A stretch of 64,000 bases of DNA, taken from assembly GCA_035654355.1 (NCBI GenBank), contig DASRXC010000132.1, positions 10,679-74,678 of the forward strand, read 5' to 3'. The translations under genes and the position numbers were made by a program. Within the stretch, counting starts at the first letter, position 1. Every line of letters starts with the position of its first letter. This DNA comes from JAFAHD01 sp035654355. GTDB lineage: Bacteria; Vulcanimicrobiota; Vulcanimicrobiia; Eremiobacterales; Eremiobacteraceae. Shown piece after piece: positions 57,443 to 64,000 of the stretch. A model generated the notes under the pieces. It worked only from the letters and a program-made list of their open reading frames with translations. It did not search any database and was not told the origin of the DNA.

Positions 57443-59418
57443 GCCTTCAACTCCAGTTCGCCGAGCGCGGCGGCGTCGACGTGCACGGTTTGGCCGCGCT
57501 TAAAAGCGCCGGCCAGCAGACCTTTGGCGAGCGGCGCGCTCAACCGCCGCTCGATCACGCGGCGGACCAAACGCGCGCCTTGACGCTGATCGTCAGCCTC
57601 GGCGGCGATCGCGTCCAGCGCGGCGTCCGACATCTGCAGACTGATGCCCTTTTCCGCGGCAGCTGCAGCCACGTTCTGGACGTGGCGAACGGCGATCGCG
57701 CGGATGTCCTCGCGCCCAAGCTGATGGAAAGCGACCGCGTCGTCGAGGCGATTGACCAGCTCGTGCGAGAACTGCGCGCCGAGCTGTGAAAGGTCGCTTC
57801 CCACCGCCGCGTTTGCAGTTAGGATGACGAGCGCATTTCGGAAATCGACGGTGCGCGAGTTAGAATCCGTCAATCGGCCATCGTCGAGCAGTTGCAGCAG
57901 GAGGTCGAGCACTTCGGGATGCGCGCGATCGACGTCGTCGAACAGCAGCACGCTGTACGGGCGTCGACGGACGGCTTCTGTAAGCTCGCCGGCGCGCTCG
58001 TGGCCAGCGTAGCCGCGCGGTGCGCCGATAAGGCGCGTCGCCGCCTGCGCTTGCGAAAACTCCGACATGTCAAAACGTAAGAGTGCATCGTCGCTGCCGA
58101 ACAGCGTCGCGGCAGTGGCGCGTGCCAGTTCGGTCTTGCCGACGCCGCTTGGACCCACGAACAGCAGCGCGCCCATCGGGCCGCGGTGCTCTTTCATGCC
58201 GGCTCTTCCGCGGCGGACTGCTTCGGCGACCGCGCGAACCGCGGCGTCTTGACCGACCACGCGCTCGCGCAAGAGGCTCTCGAAATTGACCAGGCGTGCG
58301 GCTTCTGCTTCTGCGACTGTTTCGACCGGGATGCCGGTCCAGCCGGCGACGACGCGCGCGATGTCCGGCGGTCCGACTTCCGTGCCGCCGCGCAGCGCGA
58401 CCAGCGCGGCCGCCTCGTCGAGCACGTCAAAGGCCTTGTCCGGAAGGTTGCGATCGGTGATGTAGCGCGATGACAGGGAGATCGCCGCATCGAGCGCGGG
58501 ATCAGTGATGCGCACACCGTGATGCGTCTCGTAGCGAGCGCGGCTGCCGCGCAGCATTGCCAACGCGCTGGCCGGCGAGGGCTCGTCGATGACGACTGGA
58601 GCAAAGCGCCGCTCCAATGCCTCGTCGGTTTCGATATAGCGTCGATATTCGTCGAACGTCGTAGCGCCGATGCAGCGGATCTCACCGCGCGCTAGCGCGG
58701 GCTTGAGCATGTTGGCGGCGTCGACGGTCGAGCCTTCGGCGCTGCCGGCACCGACGATCGTATGAAGCTCGTCGATGAAGACGATGACGTCGTTTGCGCG
58801 TGCCAGCTCGTCGATCACGCGCTGCAGGCGCGCCTCGAACTCGCCGCGGTACTTCGTGCCCGCGACGACGCCGGCCAGCGTGAGCGCCAGGATGCGCTTG
58901 CCCGCGAGCGCGCGCGGCACGGCGCCGCGCACGATGCGCTGTGCCAAGCCTTCGACGATCGCGGTCTTGCCGACGCCCGCATCGCCGATGAGCACCGGGT
59001 TGTTCTTCGTGCGCCGCGCGAGGATGCGCACGATGCGATCGATCTCGACGTCGCGCCCGATGACTGGATCCAGCCGGCCTTCGATCGCCTGGCGGCTCAG
59101 GTCGCGCGAAAACGCGTTGAGAGTTGGGGTACGGCCGCCGCTAAAACTTGGCGCTCGCGGCGGTGGCGTTCCCATCACCGGCGTTCCAGACTCGTCGCGC
59201 TTGGCGCGCGACAACTGATCGCCGACGAGCACCGCGCCAACCCCCAGCGCCAGGGCTGCAAGCGCAGCACCGCCCATCCATTGCATCGTATCCTTCGCGT
59301 TGGCGGCCATGCACTGCGCGCAGAGGCTTGTCACTGCGATGCGGCCGTTGCGAAACGTCGGCGTCGCGCCGGCGGCGGGCTGCTTCCCGCAGCGCTCGCA
59401 CATCTTGAGCGCGCTCAT
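57424..59418 (-). CDS. membrane-anchored two-domain Clp/Hsp100-like AAA+ ATPase
   Basis: A 664-residue ATPase. Instead of the Clp N-domain it begins with a zinc ribbon (CERC at 7-10, CAQC at 33-36) and a single membrane helix (about 47-66). AAA domain 1 has Walker A GDAGVGKT (145-152) and FIDE (214-217). AAA domain 2 has GPSGVGKTE (422-430), but its Walker B reads LLFDDVD, with Asp for the usual Glu. The M-domain is absent, as in ClpA. The segment that normally carries the IGF/IGL ClpP-docking loop is shortened to NAAVGSDLSQLGAQFSHELV, so ClpP binding is unlikely. It is probably an ATP-driven remodeller at the membrane; substrates are unknown. Confidence 0.88.
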   Translation of the reverse strand: MSALKMCERCGKQPAAGATPTFRNGRIAVTSLCAQCMAANAKDTMQWMGGAALAALALGVGAVLVGDQLSRAKRDESGTPVMGTPPPRAPSFSGGRTPTLNAFSRDLSRQAIEGRLDPVIGRDVEIDRIVRILARRTKNNPVLIGDAGVGKTAIVEGLAQRIVRGAVPRALAGKRILALTLAGVVAGTKYRGEFEARLQRVIDELARANDVIVFIDELHTIVGAGSAEGSTVDAANMLKPALARGEIRCIGATTFDEYRRYIETDEALERRFAPVVIDEPSPASALAMLRGSRARYETHHGVRITDPALDAAISLSSRYITDRNLPDKAFDVLDEAAALVALRGGTEVGPPDIARVVAGWTGIPVETVAEAEAARLVNFESLLRERVVGQDAAVRAVAEAVRRGRAGMKEHRGPMGALLFVGPSGVGKTELARATAATLFGSDDALLRFDMSEFSQAQAATRLIGAPRGYAGHERAGELTEAVRRRPYSVLLFDDVDRAHPEVLDLLLQLLDDGRLTDSNSRTVDFRNALVILTANAAVGSDLSQLGAQFSHELVNRLDDAVAFHQLGREDIRAIAVRHVQNVAAAAAEKGISLQMSDAALDAIAAEADDQRQGARLVRRVIERRLSAPLAKGLLAGAFKRGQTVHVDAAALGELELKACDSPS

Positions 59419-59434
59419 CGAGGCGTAGACCTCG

Positions 59435-60007
59435 TCATTGTTGTCTCCAAATCGTCAGCAGGTTGTGCAAGATGCGTGCCGTTGCGCCCCATATGCGGCC
59501 GTCTGCCACAGGATAATAGTAGATCTTGCGCTGCGTGCCGCGCCACTCGCGCCATTCGATGCCTTCGGCGCCGGGCTTGGTAAGATCCGCCAGCGGCACG
59601 ATCACCGGCCGCGCGACCTCGAGCGGGTCGGGCACGAGCGCCGGCACCCGCGGCAGATGTCCAACGACCGGCGTGATCACGTAGTTCGACACCGACGTGT
59701 GCACGTCATCGAGCGTGCCAAGCACATCGACTTGGTCGCGCGCCAAACCGAGCTCCTCGTTCGCCTCGCGCAACGCGGCGTCGATCGCATCGCGATCGTC
59801 AAGCTCGACCGACCCGCCCGGAAAACATATCTCGCCTTTATGGTCGGCGACCTCGTGGGTGCGCTGAAAGCAGATGATCGAGAGATCGCCGTCGACGCCG
59901 GCCAGCGGCACCAACACCGCGGCGCTGCGCGTTCCGTCTTCGTAAAGCCGCTTTGCGGCCCGAACGCGCAGCCGCTCGCGCAGCCCTGAGATCGTCGCGT
60001 CGCGCAT
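59435..60007 (-). CDS. Nudix hydrolase (CoA pyrophosphatase NudL-like)
   Basis: A 190-residue Nudix protein with the complete box G-x5-E-x7-REANEELGL around residues 61-85, preceded by GEICFPGG. The GEICFPGG and VGVLP-like VVGHLPRVPALVPDPLEV region match the CoA/acyl-CoA pyrophosphatase branch. It could trim CoA or short-chain derivatives. It lies 17 bp before the Clp-like gene and 12 bp after the LON-domain gene on the same strand. Confidence 0.9.
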   Translation of the reverse strand: MRDATISGLRERLRVRAAKRLYEDGTRSAAVLVPLAGVDGDLSIICFQRTHEVADHKGEICFPGGSVELDDRDAIDAALREANEELGLARDQVDVLGTLDDVHTSVSNYVITPVVGHLPRVPALVPDPLEVARPVIVPLADLTKPGAEGIEWREWRGTQRKIYYYPVADGRIWGATARILHNLLTIWRQQ

Positions 60008-60018
60008 GCCGGTCGCGA

Positions 60019-60687
60019 TCAGTTGAGGGAAAAGCGGACGTTGAACGGCGGATCGTCGCTCTCGGATGAGCGCTTGCCCGAAGCGGCCAGCGCGCGCAGC
60101 CGTGTTGTTTCGCGTTCCAAAAGCACCATTTCGGCGCGCAAGCGGTCGATCGAGGTTGGCGCCTCGAGCAGCTCCTGCTTGACCGCTCCGTCGACTTGGA
60201 GCGTGTCGGCGATGAGGTACGATGAGGCTGTGATGTCCTCCGGCATGCGCAGGTCTTCGAGCTCGCGGCCGAACAGCGCAAGCAGCGCTTGCAGGTAGTC
60301 GGTGAACCGTTCGGCTGCGATCGCCCGGATGGTCGCGGCGGCGCCGCGCCCCACGGGCTCATCTAAATAGGATACCTGCGCTGTCCAGAAAGGTTTCTTA
60401 GCGATGACGCGCTCGACGTGGAATCGTCGCTCGCCGCGCGTCACGATGTTCATGCGGCCGTCGGTCAGGCGCGTCGCCTCGTCGATCGTCGCCGTCGTTC
60501 CTACGGCGACGGGATCGAGGTCATCGCCCACCTCGTTGCCGTTGCGGTCCAGCAGCACACCGAAAGGCTCGCCGGATGCAAGGCAGCCGCCGATCAGCTC
60601 TTTGTACCTATCTTCGAAGATGTGAAGCCGCAGCAATGCGCCGGGCACGAGCACCGTGCGCAGCGGGAACAGGCCGATACGGGTCAT
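60019..60687 (-). CDS. LON-domain (ATP-independent Lon substrate-binding) protein
   Basis: A 222-residue protein made of the Lon N-terminal substrate-binding domain only. The diagnostic opening is GLFPLRTVLVPGALLRLHIFEDRYKEL, followed by GTTATIDEATRLTDGRMNIVTRGERRF. The second half is helical. The AAA and protease domains of full Lon are absent, as in the YbeB/PF02190 stand-alone proteins of unknown role. It lies between iscX and the Nudix gene, with 3 and 12 bp gaps. Confidence 0.9.
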   Translation of the reverse strand: MTRIGLFPLRTVLVPGALLRLHIFEDRYKELIGGCLASGEPFGVLLDRNGNEVGDDLDPVAVGTTATIDEATRLTDGRMNIVTRGERRFHVERVIAKKPFWTAQVSYLDEPVGRGAAATIRAIAAERFTDYLQALLALFGRELEDLRMPEDITASSYLIADTLQVDGAVKQELLEAPTSIDRLRAEMVLLERETTRLRALAASGKRSSESDDPPFNVRFSLN

Positions 60688-60690
60688 GGA

Positions 60691-60900
60691 CTACGCCTTT
60701 TGCGCGAACTCCTCGCGCCAGGCGGCGGCGATGCGCTGCAGTGTCGGTTCGTCGACGCGTTCGGGATCGTCTTCGAAATCGTCGAGGTCGGTGACCAGCT
60801 GCAAAAGCTCCGGCATCGGCACTTGATCCGGATTTTCATCCGGGTGCGCCTGCGCGAGCTCGAATCCGATGTCTTCAACATCCTGCCACGTCAGGCCCAT
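60691..60900 (-). CDS. iscX: IscX-like protein
   Basis: A 69-residue acidic protein matching IscX, which modulates IscS and iron delivery in Fe-S cluster assembly. The N-terminal MGLTWQDVEDIGFELAQAHPD and the LVTDLDDFEDDPERVDEPTL segment parallel the family pattern (LCWICDLEDFDDDP-type core), and the WREEF end is typical. No iscS, iscU or iscA genes are adjacent, so it is an orphan here. It is followed 3 bp later by the LON-domain gene. Confidence 0.88.
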   Translation of the reverse strand: MGLTWQDVEDIGFELAQAHPDENPDQVPMPELLQLVTDLDDFEDDPERVDEPTLQRIAAAWREEFAQKA

Positions 60901-60964
60901 CAGCGATCACTCCCCTCCCGCGGACCCCTCACGTTGTCCATCGGGCAGCGATGAACCTTTCGCC

Positions 60965-61735
60965 TTAGATGCCGACGATGCTGTAACCTGAATCGACGTA
61001 GATCACTTGACCGGTGACGGCGCTTGACAGTTCGCTTGCAAGGAACACCGCGACGTTTCCGACGTCTTCAGCGCTGACATTGCGTCGCAACGGCGCGCGT
61101 TGCGCGACTTCACCTAAGATGTTGGTGAAGCCGCTAACCGCTCGCGCCGAGGCTGTCTTGATCGGCCCGGCCGAAATCGCGTTGACGCGAACGCCTTGCT
61201 CGCCGAGGTCGACCGCCAGATAGCGCACGCTCGCCTCGAGCGCTGCCTTGGCGACGCCCATCACATTGTAGTTCTGCACCGCGCGCACCGATCCGAGGTA
61301 GGTCATCGCCATGATGGAGCCGCCGCTCTTGACGACCGGCGCAAGCTCGCGGCACAGCGCGACGAGCGAATATGCGCTGATGTCCAGCGCGATGCGATAC
61401 CCGTCGCGCGTGGTCGCAAAGTATTTGCCGGCAAGCTCTTCTTTGCGCGCAAACGCCAGCGAGTGGACGAGCACGTCGATCGTCTTGTATTCGGACTCGA
61501 GAACCGCACGCAGCGAAGCGATGCTGCCATCGTGCGCGACGTCGCAGTGCAGCGCGAGACCACCGCCCAGCTCGCGCGCGAGTTTTTCAACTTCGTCCTT
61601 CGTGCGCTCGCCTTCATAAGTCAGTGCAAGCCGCGCGCCCTGTGCGTGGAGCGCCTTCGCGATGGACGTCGCGATGCTCCAGCGATTCGCGACGCCCATG
61701 ACGACGGCGGTCTTGCCGTCAAGCAGCCCTGGCAA
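60965..61735 (-). CDS. fabI: enoyl-[acyl-carrier-protein] reductase FabI
   Basis: NADH-dependent enzyme of the last step of the fatty-acid elongation cycle. The 256-residue SDR-like protein has VMGVANRWSIATSIAKAL at the NADH site, HSLAFA, an active-site Tyr-x6-Lys in YNVMGVAKAALEASVRYLA, and NAISAGPIKTASA. The family's C-terminal GQVIYVDSGYSIVGI is present. It is 6 bp downstream of the superoxide dismutase gene. No other fab genes lie nearby. Confidence 0.95.
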   Translation of the reverse strand: MPGLLDGKTAVVMGVANRWSIATSIAKALHAQGARLALTYEGERTKDEVEKLARELGGGLALHCDVAHDGSIASLRAVLESEYKTIDVLVHSLAFARKEELAGKYFATTRDGYRIALDISAYSLVALCRELAPVVKSGGSIMAMTYLGSVRAVQNYNVMGVAKAALEASVRYLAVDLGEQGVRVNAISAGPIKTASARAVSGFTNILGEVAQRAPLRRNVSAEDVGNVAVFLASELSSAVTGQVIYVDSGYSIVGI

Positions 61736-61741
61736 CGTATC

Positions 61742-62356
61742 CTACTTCTTCGCCGCGTAGAAACGCTTGGCGATCGCTTCCCAGTTCACGACGTTCCACC
61801 ACGCTTTGAGATAGTCGGCGCGACGGTTCTGATATTTGAGATAGTAAGCGTGCTCCCACACGTCGTTGCCCATCACCGGATAACTACCGGCGGTTATCGG
61901 GTTGTCTTGATTGGGCGTGCTCGTGATCTGAAGCTTGCCGTCCGGTGAGACCACCAGCCACGCCCAGCCGCTGCCGAACTGCTTCGCACCGGCGTCGTTG
62001 AACTGCGTCTTGAACGTCTCCACATCCCCGAACGTGCTCTTGATAGCGTCGCCGAGCGCGCCGCTCGGGTCGCCGCCGCCTCCAGGCGTCATGATGGTCC
62101 AAAACATCGAGTGGTTGAGATGGCCGCCGCCGTTGTTGCGAACCGCCGTGCGGATGTCTTCGGGGACCGTGTTAAGGCCCTTGACCAGCTCTTCGACAGT
62201 TTTGCTGGCCAGCTCGGGGTGCTTCTCGATGGCTGCGTTGAGGTTGGTGACGTACGCTCCGTGATGCTTGTCGTGATGCAGCGTCATCGTCTCTTTGTCT
62301 ATGGTCGGCTCCAGCGCATCGTAAGCATACGGAAGATCAGGGACGGTAAACGGCAT
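61742..62356 (-). CDS. iron/manganese superoxide dismutase
   Basis: Dismutes superoxide to oxygen and hydrogen peroxide. The 204-residue protein has metal ligands His27, His82 (HLNHSMFW), Asp165 and His169 (NDVWEHAYYLKY). The Gln in NQDNP and Gly77 in NGGGHLN favour a manganese or cambialistic enzyme, but this cannot be fixed by sequence alone. No signal peptide is present. ATG 62356 follows AAGGAGGAACC. It is divergent from moaD across a 107-bp gap. Confidence 0.95.
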   Translation of the reverse strand: MPFTVPDLPYAYDALEPTIDKETMTLHHDKHHGAYVTNLNAAIEKHPELASKTVEELVKGLNTVPEDIRTAVRNNGGGHLNHSMFWTIMTPGGGGDPSGALGDAIKSTFGDVETFKTQFNDAGAKQFGSGWAWLVVSPDGKLQITSTPNQDNPITAGSYPVMGNDVWEHAYYLKYQNRRADYLKAWWNVVNWEAIAKRFYAAKK

Positions 62357-62463
62357 GGCGTCGGTTCCTCCTTGAGCCCGGGGCATTACAGTATCGTGTC
62401 GGGCAACTCCTAGTGAGCGTACCCAGGAAGGCGACAGTGCCTGCGCCGTAATCCATCTTCTCT

Positions 62464-62709
62464 ATGCGCATACACGTGCGGCTGTTCGCATCCCAACGCG
62501 AAAGCATCGGCCGCTCCGACATCAGCGCCGATGTCCCCGAAGGCTCAACGGCCGCCTCTGCGCTGCGCGTGCTGACCGCGCAGTATCCCGATCTTGCGGC
62601 CGTCGCAGGATCCACGGCCTTTGCCGTCAACCGCGAACACGCGCCGCCGGAAACGCCGCTCAAAGAGGGCGATGAACTCGCGCTGCTGCCGCCGGTCGCA
62701 GGCGGATGA
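62464..62709 (+). CDS. moaD: molybdopterin synthase sulfur-carrier subunit MoaD
   Basis: An 81-residue ubiquitin-like protein with a Gly-Gly C-terminus (PPVAGG), where sulfur is carried as a thiocarboxylate for dithiolene formation. VRLFASQRESIGRSD and FAVNREHAPPETPLKEGDELALLPP are family-typical. It overlaps moaE by 4 bp, and the two subunits form molybdopterin synthase. Other Moco genes are elsewhere. A possible client is the molybdoenzyme at 49244. Confidence 0.94.
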   Translation: MRIHVRLFASQRESIGRSDISADVPEGSTAASALRVLTAQYPDLAAVAGSTAFAVNREHAPPETPLKEGDELALLPPVAGG

Positions 62710-63128
62710 GCACGCGCCATTTCGTGCTCACCAACGAACCGCTCGACGAGAATCTCGCCGCGCAGATCATCACAGTCGACGGCGCCGGTGGGATCGTGTC
62801 GTTCGTCGGACGCGTCCGTAACGAAGCACGCGGACACGAAGTGACGCTGCTCGAGTACGAGGCGTATCCGGAGATGGTCGAGCGGGTGTTCGCCGACATC
62901 GCCGCCGAGGCGCGCAAGCAATTTCCGATCACCGACATCGCGATCCATCACCGCGTCGGCGCGCTCGAGGTCGGCGACGTCAGCGTCGTGATCGCCGTGT
63001 CCGCACCGCATCGTGGAGCCGCGTTCGACGCCTGCCGCTACGCGATCGATCGCCTCAAGCACATCGCGCCCATCTGGAAAAAAGAACACACGCCCGAAGG
63101 CGCGGTCTGGGTCGACGACCGGCCGTAG
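62706..63128 (+). CDS. moaE: molybdopterin synthase catalytic subunit MoaE
   Basis: A 140-residue catalytic subunit of molybdopterin synthase. It has DGAGGIVSFVGRVRNEARGH, EYEAYPEM, IAIHHRVGALEVGDVSVVIAVSAPHR and the catalytic lysine segment IWKKE near the end. It overlaps moaD by 4 bp. The protein is slightly shorter than E. coli MoaE but has all active-site elements I can check. It ends 2 bp before the convergent VIT transporter gene. Confidence 0.95.
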   Translation: MSTRHFVLTNEPLDENLAAQIITVDGAGGIVSFVGRVRNEARGHEVTLLEYEAYPEMVERVFADIAAEARKQFPITDIAIHHRVGALEVGDVSVVIAVSAPHRGAAFDACRYAIDRLKHIAPIWKKEHTPEGAVWVDDRP

Positions 63129-63130
63129 AT

Positions 63131-63928
63131 CTAGCCGCCGACGAATTTCACGCCGAAGAGGCTCGGCACGAAGGTTCCTACCACGTAGCCGATCACGCCT
63201 GCGCCGGCGCCGATGACGAATTGCTCGAGTCCTGAACGCCACGGATTGCCGCCCGTGACCCGCGCTTTGACGATGCCGATGCCGAACAGCGCCACGCATG
63301 CGAACCCGATGGAAAGCCACAGCGCGAGATCGCCGCTAGTGAAGATGTAGGGCAAGATCGGCGCGATCGCGCCGAGCAAAAATGATGGCGCCATCACTGC
63401 CGCATCTTTGATCGGGTTGCCGGCCGATTCCGTGTCGAGACCAAGTTCGGCGCGCGCCATGACCTCGAGCGCCTTTTTCGGATCTTTCGACACCGCAAGC
63501 GCCGCATCGCGCGCCTGTTCAGGAGTCATCCCTTGCAAACGGTAGATCTCAGACAACTCCGCCAGCTCTTCGGCGGGATGTTCGATGATCTCGCGCAGCT
63601 CGCGCTCGATCTCCGAGCGATGGACTTCGGTCTCCGCCTTCGACGAGAGATACTGGCCCGCGGTCATCGCGACCATGCCTGCTACACCGGTCGCGACGCC
63701 AGCGAGCAGAATCGTCGTGTTCGATTCGTGCGCGCCGAAAAACGCCGAAACGACGCTGACGGTGGTCAGCAACCCGTCTTGCGCGCCGAAGACGAACTCG
63801 CGGATGCGCGTGCGCGATGCGACCCGTTCGCGCTCTTCGGTCACCTCCGCCGGGCCGCTCATCTTCGGAACGAAGCGAGCGGTGCGCGTCAGACCGCCGT
63901 CCGCCTCGAACAGACCGCTTGCGAACAT
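63131..63928 (-). CDS. VIT1/CCC1-family iron/manganese transporter-like protein
   Basis: This protein of about 265 residues starts at ATG 63928 (a later ATG at 63862 is possible). The N-terminal REFVFGAQDGLLTTVSVVSAFFGA is the VIT signature, with the glycine-rich and Asp/Gly motif of the first helix. The cytoplasmic charged segment (ELREIIEHPAEELAELSEIYRLQG) that binds metal in VIT1 follows, and then three hydrophobic helices (about 160-265). VIT proteins export Fe2+ or Mn2+ from the cytoplasm or into compartments. The start lies close to the window end and no upstream gene is seen. Confidence 0.88.
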   Translation of the reverse strand: MFASGLFEADGGLTRTARFVPKMSGPAEVTEERERVASRTRIREFVFGAQDGLLTTVSVVSAFFGAHESNTTILLAGVATGVAGMVAMTAGQYLSSKAETEVHRSEIERELREIIEHPAEELAELSEIYRLQGMTPEQARDAALAVSKDPKKALEVMARAELGLDTESAGNPIKDAAVMAPSFLLGAIAPILPYIFTSGDLALWLSIGFACVALFGIGIVKARVTGGNPWRSGLEQFVIGAGAGVIGYVVGTFVPSLFGVKFVGG

Positions 63929-64000
63929 CGGTTGCGCAGGTGCCGGTATGCGAGCCGCGGATTGATCGACGCCTCTCGGAGCCGACGTTTCGACGCGCGC

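Noticed and set aside
57424..59418. ClpB disaggregase
   Set aside because: The ClpB coiled-coil M-domain and N-domain are both missing; the layout is nearer to ClpA/ClpC, with a membrane anchor.

Overview
The window is a GC-rich, gene-dense stretch of a bacterial chromosome. It holds about 68 protein genes and no rRNA, tRNA, insertion sequence or CRISPR array that I could find. The cell looks diderm: there is a TolC-type channel, a LolA-like protein, lipoproteins with lipoboxes, and three proteins ending in outer-membrane barrel-like segments with a terminal Phe. Three tandem proteins with a copper-amine-oxidase-N-type (stalk) domain, in a high-GC diderm with frequent GTG/TTG starts and ATGA/GTGA overlaps, suggest an uncultured lineage such as Candidatus Eremiobacterota (WPS-2). 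That placement is inference and not proven by any marker here.

Layout. 1-4.9 kb: der (5' truncated), plsY and efp as a coupled operon, two unknown proteins, a GIY-YIG protein and a TauE-type exporter. 4.9-11.1 kb: ubiX, a SprT-like protein, an MDR reductase, a DppA-type peptidase, a UPF0158 protein, a LeuA/homocitrate-synthase-like enzyme and a cupredoxin. 11.2-14.6 kb: a degenerate HD-GYP membrane protein and a two-component system. 14.6-20.7 kb: a complete LivKHMGF-type ABC importer divergent from a benzoate-CoA-ligase-like enzyme. 20.7-24.3 kb: hemL, a site-2 protease with CBS domains and a lipid kinase. 24.3-33.0 kb: one long minus-strand unit of marR, an RND-type adaptor, tolC, a Cys-less cupredoxin-like lipoprotein and three oligopeptide-binding lipoproteins, with neither an inner-membrane pump nor permeases. 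33.1-34.4 kb: a TlpA-like thioredoxin and thyX.

34.7-39.3 kb: three tandem secreted proteins with stalk domain, Pro/Thr linker and C-terminal barrel, each followed by a strong terminator. 39.4-43.6 kb: a pair of paralogous secreted unknowns, a DUF4337-like protein, a beta-propeller protein and a zinc MDR. 43.6-49.0 kb: a coupled operon of a membrane protein, a double-retropepsin protein, an amidohydrolase and a fourth oligopeptide-binding lipoprotein. 49.0-52.6 kb: a small zinc-ribbon protein, then thiG-thiH-thiS-thiE plus a YedY-like molybdoenzyme. 52.8-57.4 kb: two paralogous multispanning proteins around a type-2 ferredoxin-NADP reductase, a LolA-like protein and a DhnA-type aldolase. 57.4-64 kb: a membrane-anchored two-domain Clp-like AAA+ ATPase, a Nudix hydrolase, a LON-domain protein, iscX, fabI, sod, moaD, moaE and a VIT-family transporter.

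The most unusual parts are the stalk-linker-barrel cluster, the pump-less efflux plus orphan binding-protein operon, and the Clp-like ATPase whose N-domain is replaced by a zinc ribbon and membrane helix and whose ClpP-docking region is missing. Peptide handling recurs: four binding lipoproteins, an amidohydrolase, a DppA peptidase and a double aspartic protease. This suggests a peptide-scavenging lifestyle, with uptake permeases encoded elsewhere.
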